Of a stretch of 22,974 nt of DNA, positions 18,262-22,974 are shown in pieces (the first letter of the stretch is position 1; the number at the start of each line of letters is the position of its first letter). The notes beneath the pieces were generated by a model. It did not search any database, had not been told where the DNA came from, and saw only the letters and a program-made list of their open reading frames with translations. The DNA is from Isoetes engelmannii (taxonomy: Eukaryota > Streptophyta > Lycopodiopsida > Isoetales > Isoetaceae). A program made the position numbers and the translations under genes. The stretch lies in NCBI GenBank assembly GCA_011763485.2, contig JAANSK020252830.1, positions 1 to 22,974 on the forward strand, given 5' to 3'.

Positions 18262-19326
18262 ATGCCCACCCTCCCTACGTTGGATGAGGTCAGAGCACAA
18301 TGAGTGGAGACACGCCAAAGCTAACGAGCGGTGTGCAAAAGAGCTCTTGAGACTGAGAGCAATGGAGGAAGTTTCCAGGAGGGAGGGTGCTACAATCACG
18401 GACATCTGGAATGCCGCCTGTGAGTATGGCCCAAGCAATGTCCCGGCAGGGGGCAGATGCAGACAAAATAGAAAGAGAGATCACCAAAGCTAAATTTGAG
18501 GCAGAACGGCCTGCGAGACAAGGAGGCAAGTACAAACCGCACGACTACAGGAGACCCGCGGTGCGAGCACATTCCTTGGAGAGATGGGTTGAGGTGAAGG
18601 GCCACATGGTGAAGAACCATGAGTTCAGCATGACCTTTGCGAAGCAAGTGTATTACGAGTACTCGATGGGTGTGCCCGTCAATTACGCGAGCAGGAAGTG
18701 GAGACAAGGAAATGGCAGGGGCAGTAGCAAGCGGGTTAAGGCAGCGGGAGATTCCGAGAGTGCCGCGGGTGATGAACCAATCACCATTACATATCTGGTT
18801 CCCGAAGCTATCAGACTCCTGGAAGTGGCGGAGGTTGCTTCAGCAGGTGCAGTGACGGAAGAGAAGAACCTTAAAGCACAACTGGAGAATGAGAGAGCCC
18901 GCAACATGGCATTTTCAGAGGAGCTTGTGCGTTTGAAAGAGCGGGCACGTGCCTATAACTAGATGGCTGCAGAGCTAGTGGACGAGAGGAATTAGTTGGC
19001 ATCATTGGCACGAGATAATTATGTGCTGAGAGATAACAATGAGCACATGCGCGATTTGACCAGGGCTTTGAACTCCGACCTGCTCAGGATTTCAACGGAA
19101 CAGAGCCATTCGCACTTACCATGCGAATACTTATACGATAGTCAGTGGGAGGAGATGAGGAATGCGAACAACAGAGATTGTGCAGTCTGCAAGCAAAGAC
19201 TAGCTCAAGTTGGCTGGTATACCGTTGGATGCGGCCACCGATTGCAGTTTGTTGCATCTCTCCATTTTTGACCTGCCATGCTGAGGCTTGGCAGCTGTCA
19301 CATTCTTAAGAAGACCAATTGAGGTG
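18262..19326 (+). pseudogene. Coiled-coil protein with C-terminal RING-like motif, broken
   Basis: The likely start is ATG at 18262 (MPTLPTLDEVRA). After a frame change near 18295, EHNEWRHAKANERCAKELLR follows, then IWNAACEYGPSNVPAG. A second change lies at the GGGGG run near 18446. A long frame then runs to 18959: DADKIEREITKAKFEAERP, HSLERWVEVKGHMVKNHEF, VYYEYSMGVPVNYASRKW and a coiled coil (EEKNLKAQLENERARNMAFS). It continues past TAG codons at 18960 and 18993 with RDNNEHMRDLTRALNSDLLR. The end holds DCAVCKQRLAQVGWYTVGCGH (19181 onward), matching the C-x2-C...CGH half of a RING finger. In another frame VTFLRRPIEV at 19297-19326 resembles a degraded CPFCRRPIE end. Coiled coil plus terminal RING is typical of E3 ubiquitin ligases. 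The large central region is not recognised, so the family is open. At least two frameshifts and two stops make it non-functional unless introns or errors explain them. Confidence 0.5.
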
Positions 19327-20822
19327 ATACTGATCTCTCAACTTCGCTATCAAATATAATCACACCATGCTTAGTGTTAGTTTCTCTATCAATCTTAGAA
19401 TCAGAAAATAAACACATGAGTTTCCTCTTCAACATTTGAGTCATCCTCTTGTTTAGATTTTTACATGATCTTCCTCGGAACCTCTACCTCTTCCACTGCT
19501 ATTTCTTTTTGGACTTGAGCATTTTGCTACTATATGACCTTTCCCTCCGCAAATATACATGTCAATTCATCATTACGCTTAGGGTAGTTTGGCTTAATGT
19601 GCCTTGGTTCATGATAGTAATAACAAATGCCTTTATCAAAGCCTTGTTTCTTAGACTTTCCAGTATATAGAATTTCAACAGAATCATATTTGATTTTATT
19701 TATCTTTTTCTATTCTACTTCTGTTCTTAACATGCTCTCTGCTCTTGTCCTTGTCTTTGCAACATTCTTTATTAGCACATCCAACTGATCATTAGCAAAA
19801 CAGCCTGGCAATTGAGAGTACTTGATACCTCTCATTAATATCACACATGTTCCCTCTAAATCTGCTATGATATTATCCAGCTTATTAAAGAAATCAGTCT
19901 TCATCATCATAAAATTTTAATGTTCTCTCAAGAAATTTTATTTGAGAAGATGTCTTGACTTCATAGTGTTTCATTAGATATAAATACATTTGGCGAGGGG
20001 ACTTAACCTCTGAGTTTGAGCATGATGGTTGGGTCAACTTTGCTGCAGATTATACCCTTTGCTTCCTTGAGTTTTACAGATCTGGTTACAGGCTCTGAGT
20101 TAACTCTTCCACCACTTTGAGCAACTTCATAATTGCTTAAGTATCCACTTGTTGTTCCACCAACTGTAGAAACAACACCACTAGTTGCAAAGGTTTCCTC
20201 CTCAGCATTATCTGCACCATTTGGATCAACATCTCCCATAAGTCTTCAACTTCAAGAATGTGCATAATTTGATCCTTCCATATCAGAAAGCCTGCTTCAC
20301 CCTTATAAACTTCAACGGAACTGAACATGCTTGCTTCAACATGACTTGCCATTATTAAAATGATAGAATTTGATAGCTCGAATACCAATTGTTGATATGA
20401 GAACAAGAATCTATGATCTTCAAGCCGCACTAGAACCATAGACAATCACTTTCTTAAATTGACTTTAGAACTTCTCCATTCAATTAAGCAATTATTCAAT
20501 TCATATTAAAACTATTATTTCAAAGGTCACACTACAAAGTACTATACTAGTGATGGGATAGACTCCAAAAACACTTCCAAATCTCAATTTCGCAGCGATT
20601 CCGATCTACCTTCGCCGATTATATACTAACCATTTTCATTTCATTCAGAGGTTTAATATATGCAGATCCGGTCAGTTAGACTAACTTCTGGTCTTTCTAT
20701 TTTTCTTCGATCATTCTTGCTCATTTTTTTTCTATTCCTCCACGTCCCTAACCTTAGATAAACGCAATATTCCAGCTTAAGATAAAAATATCTTCATATA
20801 TAGGAAGGACCATTGCCCAACA
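19327..20822 (-). mobile_element. Ty1/copia-type LTR retrotransposon fossil, incomplete
   Basis: On the minus strand the order is LTR (20822-20390), primer site, gag and the start of downstream sequence. The LTR begins TGTTGGGC and ends ATATCAACA (433 bp, TG...CA ends), with a TATA-like CTATATATG near 20800. It is followed by ATTGGTATTCGAGC, a relaxed initiator-Met primer site. The gag-like protein begins near 20352 (MASHVEASMFSSVEVYKG) with FLIWKDQIMHILEVEDLW, the usual UBN2-type copia gag start; farther along, near 19610, is a degraded CCHC knuckle region. Protease, integrase, RT and the second LTR are absent. It is clearly broken, with several breaks, and appears old. Confidence 0.7.
20390..20822 (-). 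repeat. LTR of the copia-type fossil
   Basis: Bounded by TGTTG and CAACA, which are inverted copies of each other. It is AT-rich with a TATA-like box close to the upstream end. No partner LTR exists in the window, so age cannot be estimated from LTR divergence. Confidence 0.6.
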
Positions 20823-20855
20823 TGTGCAAACCATAGCAAAGGATTTGTATAAGGG

Positions 20856-20934
20856 AAAGGCCCTGCCGGCCATTTTCTGACCTCTCCGCGCGTCGGCCCC
20901 CTTGACAGGCTAGAAAGTAGCTAGCAGGGCCTTT
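20856..20934. repeat. 11-bp inverted repeat spanning 79 bp
   Basis: AAAGGCCCTGC at 20856-20866 and GCAGGGCCTTT at 20924-20934 are perfect reverse complements around a GC-rich centre containing CCGCGCGTCGG. It could be the ends of a very small MITE, but no target duplication was confirmed. Confidence 0.5.
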
Positions 20935-20949
20935 GGCGTAACGGAAAAG

Positions 20950-21114
20950 ACGGCTGGACCCAATCTAGCCGTGCCACGTGTCATCCGCAATTTGAAAACA
21001 ACAGAAAAAGAGTAAAAAAAAAAGCTGAAAGGTACGTAAAAAAAGTCAGAATATGGGGTAAGAAGGAGCGACATGTGTCGCCACGCGATTGCTTGAGACG
21101 GCTGGATTAGCCGT
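20950..21114. repeat. Twin ACGGCT...AGCCGT hairpins around a G-box
   Basis: ACGGCTGG...TAGCCGT at 20950-20972 and again at 21098-21114 (ACGGCTGGATTAGCCGT). Between them are CACGTGTC at 20975 and the near-palindrome GCGACATGTGTCGC at 21068-21081. The two hairpins share GACGGCTGGA and may be related copies or paired regulatory sites. Confidence 0.55.
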
Positions 21115-21217
21115 TTTTTCCAAGACGAAAAATTGCCTGCATATACATATTTCATACGAGTCACAAAGCATATCTGGGTATACGCTGCATGTACCTAGAA
21201 GGTTTATGTACTAGGTA

Positions 21218-21365
21218 ATTTTCAGCAGGAGGGCCATTATGCCATGTAAAGGCCTGGCGACTCCGCTAGACGAGGTGGTGCACGAGTGGCGGAGCCGCGA
21301 TTGTGCCCGCCGAGTCTGGTGGCGCCGCCAGGCCTTTACAGGCGTAGTGCCTGACTGGTGAAAAT
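21218..21365. mobile_element. GC-rich 148-bp MITE
   Basis: The ends ATTTTCAGCAG and the complement of CTGGTGAAAAT match; about 27 bp in, both arms share the 15-mer TGTAAAGGCCTGGCG perfectly. Flanking TA at 21216-21217 and 21366-21367 fits a TA target duplication, as in Tc1/mariner-type (Stowaway-like) MITEs, though the TIR is not the Stowaway consensus. The interior is GC-rich and holds a further CTCCGC...GCGGAG stem. No coding capacity. Confidence 0.7.
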
Positions 21366-21369
21366 TATC

Positions 21370-21402
21370 GGACGTAATGACCACATGCTTAAAATTACGT
21401 CC
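21370..21402. repeat. 9-bp inverted repeat with two ACGT cores
   Basis: GGACGTAAT at 21370-21378 and ATTACGTCC at 21394-21402, spacer of 15. The spacer and right arm (complement AATTTTAAGCATGTGGTC) resemble AATTTTAAGCACGTGGTC at 22469-22486, near the putative promoter. Confidence 0.65.
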
Positions 21403-21459
21403 AGTACGTTGCATCCAAAAAAAAATCTCGGCTATGGCAGAGAAGCGGCGAAGCACGAG

Positions 21460-21529
21460 CATCAAGCTATGGCAGATCAAGCTATCAGATGCCATCAAGC
21501 TATGGCAGACGACATCAAGCTATGGCAGA
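21460..21529 (+). repeat. CATCAAGCTATGGCAGA short repeats
   Basis: Perfect 17-mers at 21460-21476, 21493-21509 and 21513-21529, with a partial copy ATCAAGCTATCAGA at 21477-21490 and CGGCTATGGCAGA just upstream. The spacing is irregular (33 and 20 bp). Confidence 0.85.
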
Positions 21530-21561
21530 TCAGACTGTTCTTATGTGGTTGCTCTTGGCAA

Positions 21562-22200
21562 GAAACCTAGGCAAAAGCACGATTGCAAAACCCAGGCAAA
21601 AACGAGAGCAAAAAACCCAAAAGAAAATCTTTTTTCTTTTTGCTTTGGACACTCCTACAGAGAATGCAAGGGCAACCACATAACTAAGGGAAAGTTACCA
21701 AAACACCCTTAAAGTTTGTAAAAATTACCAAATTGCCCTTAATATTTGGCATTTTGGAAAAAATGGCAATAACTTTTTTGTGATGATCTAAATACAAATG
21801 CAATCTTCAAACGAATTGTAGAGAACGATGAGATCTTTCCAACGAGCATAAGATTTCCTAAATTGGAATTGAAAATGTAAAGTTATGCAGTTTTAAATTC
21901 GTGAAAATTTTAGACACAATAACGGTCATAACTTGAGATTGCAATCTTCAAATCATGTGATCTTATACTTGTTGGAAAGATCTCATTATTCTCTACAATT
22001 GATGTGAAGAGCACATTTGCATTTAGATCATCATCAAAAAGTTATTGTCATTCTTACCAAAATGCCCGTCGGTCGGGGGGCAATTTGGTAATTCTTGCAA
22101 ACGTCACGGGTATTTTCGTAAGTTTCCCTATTTAGAATACCTGATTGCAGAACCCAGAGGAAAAAAATCTAGGCAGAAGCCCGATTACAGAGAACCAGAT
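21562..22200 (+). repeat. Diverged purine-rich units either side of the 443-bp MITE
   Basis: CCTAGGCAAAAGCACGATTG then CAAAACCCAGG at 21566-21596 resembles TCTAGGCAGAAGCCCGATTA at 22169-22188 and GATTGCAGAACCCAGAGG at 22143-22160; AGCAGAAGTTCGGTTGCAGG near 22277 is a further echo. The MITE at 21687-22129 appears to have inserted into a small array of such units. Confidence 0.55.
21687..22129. mobile_element. 443-bp fold-back MITE with arms of about 170 bp
   Basis: The left arm 21687-21853 and right arm 21959-22129 are near-complete reverse complements. Shared blocks are AGGGAAA at the ends, ATTACCAAATTGCCC, GGCATTTTGG, TGATGATCTAAAT, CAATTGTAGAGAA-like and GAGATCTTTCCAAC. A central stretch of about 105 bp separates them. 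No ORF fits inside. Long TIRs suggest a Mutator-like or fold-back family, but no clear 8-10 bp target duplication is visible (ATAACTA on the left versus ATTTAGAAT on the right). Arm divergence implies moderate age. Confidence 0.85.
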
Positions 22201-22468
22201 CCACCAAGCACACCAGATCTAAAATAGCGGAGCTTGAATACTATTTCGATGCTTCTATCCATTTCGATTTATCAGAGCAGAAGTTCGGTTGCAGGGCAAG
22301 AATAAAAGGCCGTTTACCAAATAAATTGTGGCAGGCATACATCCGATAATAGACAAAAACAAGAAAGCGCAAGGAAACAAGCACAACAAGAAACAGGGGA
22401 TTAGCGGCACCGCTTAGATATAGTGGAGGAACTTTTATCTCCTCTAAAATAGACGAAAAAACACACTA

Positions 22469-22553
22469 ATTTTAAGCACGTGGTCTTACACCCACGTAAT
22501 ACACGGTTGGTTGAAATTACTGGTATATTCTGCCAGTTTTATATCATATAAAA
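22469..22553 (+). promoter_or_regulatory. Putative promoter with G-box and TATA box
   Basis: A G-box CACGTGG begins at 22477 and a second ACGT core (CCACGTA) lies about 15 bp later, forming an ACGTGG...CCACGT inverted pair. TATAAAA is at 22547-22553, in CATATAAAACACC. Transcription would start around 22578. It is followed by a pyrimidine-rich leader, which fits plant promoters; function is inferred from layout only. Confidence 0.45.
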
Positions 22554-22597
22554 CACCCTCCGCCATCTGCAAAGTGGCGCCGCCGAATCCTTCCTAT

Positions 22598-22671
22598 CCC
22601 CTGTTTCGTCATAGTCCATCGTCCATCCCCTGTTTCCCCTGTTTCGTCGAATCCTTCCCATCCCCTGTTTC
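22598..22671 (+). repeat. Four CCCCTGTTTC repeats in putative 5' UTR
   Basis: Copies at 22598-22607, 22627-22636, 22636-22645 and 22662-22671, some with GAATCCTTCC before them. They lie just downstream of the predicted start site. Confidence 0.85.
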
Positions 22672-22776
22672 TTCAATTGTGGCATCTAGATGGCCATAGT
22701 TTCTTCGTTGTTAGGTAATATTCCTTCAATCCGTCATAGCCAGATCCTTCTTCTAAGCTTCAAATCTAATCCGGCG

Positions 22777-22974
22777 ATGCAATTTCTACCAGAATGGGTC
22801 CTGGGAAGTGGAATACAACTCAGAGGCAGGCTTACAACGTGTATGATGTCGTTGCTCGAAGCACAGTGCAGGTTTGAGCTTCAAATTCAATCTGAATTTA
22901 TGAAGGACATATGCCCGAATTCTACATTCGGCTCACAGGGAATGCTCTTCGGCCATCGTTGCTTCTCTGGTCCT
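22777..22974 (+). CDS. Partial ORF at window end, unknown product
   Basis: From ATG at 22777 (MQFLPEWVLGSGIQLRGRLT) a frame stays open for 66 codons to the window edge. In a second frame, ATG at 22794 gives MGPGKWNTTQRQAYNVYDVV and 26 codons to CAG at 22871, followed by GTTTGA, a usable 5' splice site. The second reading would be a 78-base coding part of a first exon. Position behind a TATA box and a pyrimidine-rich leader supports a host gene start. Neither peptide is recognised, and the choice between frames cannot be made without sequence beyond the window. Confidence 0.3.
   Translation, partial: MQFLPEWVLGSGIQLRGRLTTCMMSLLEAQCRFELQIQSEFMKDICPNSTFGSQGMLFGHRCFSGP

Noticed and set aside
18190-18907. 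Minus-strand ORFs of 74-103 aa opposite the RING-like gene
   Set aside because: Low-complexity Ser/Leu-rich antisense shadows of the plus-strand frame.

Overview
The window looks like repeat-dominated intergenic DNA from a land plant with a large genome. A gymnosperm or fern-like genome is plausible but unproven. The evidence is decayed LTR retroelements with plant-style tRNA primer sites, two kinds of LINE protein, MITE-like fold-back elements, AT-rich low-information spacers, and no bacterial gene packing or ribosome sites. No complete, clearly functional host gene was found.

Layout. 1-1560: LINE/SINE-like 3' end (family A, copy 1), a hairpin and unassigned spacer. 1562-1801 (-): small CxxC...CxxC ORF. 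2036-3924 (+): LINE-type ORF1 with a DUF4283-like domain and a Gly/Arg-rich tail in shifted frames, with a 22-bp perfect palindrome and a three-unit tandem repeat. 3925-8950: decayed spacer holding two more family A copies in opposite orientations. 8955-13040 (-): nearly full-length non-LTR retrotransposon: coiled-coil/RRM-like ORF1, AP-type endonuclease, intact FADD-box reverse transcriptase core, C-terminal zinc motif and AT-rich 3' tail. 13143-13355 (-): remnant of a four-cysteine zinc-ribbon protein. 14135-14212: pure TCCA microsatellite. 14550-15100: duplications carrying tRNA-like B-box sequence. 15350-17335: two LTRs of different families, head to head. 18262-19326 (+): broken gene for a coiled-coil protein ending in a RING-like motif. 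19327-20822 (-): Ty1/copia-type fossil (one LTR plus gag). 20856-22200: cluster of fold-back structures, including a 148-bp GC-rich MITE and a 443-bp MITE with arms of about 170 bp. 22470-22974: promoter-like sequence (G-box, TATA box, pyrimidine-rich repeats) followed by a possible first exon running off the window.

The elements do not form a joint pathway. The picture is layered insertion and decay. The most notable points are two unrelated LINE ORF1 types in one locus, the two MITEs next to a putative promoter, two unannotated zinc-ribbon-like small proteins, and a RING-type pseudogene of unknown family. All domain calls are by eye; no database search was run.
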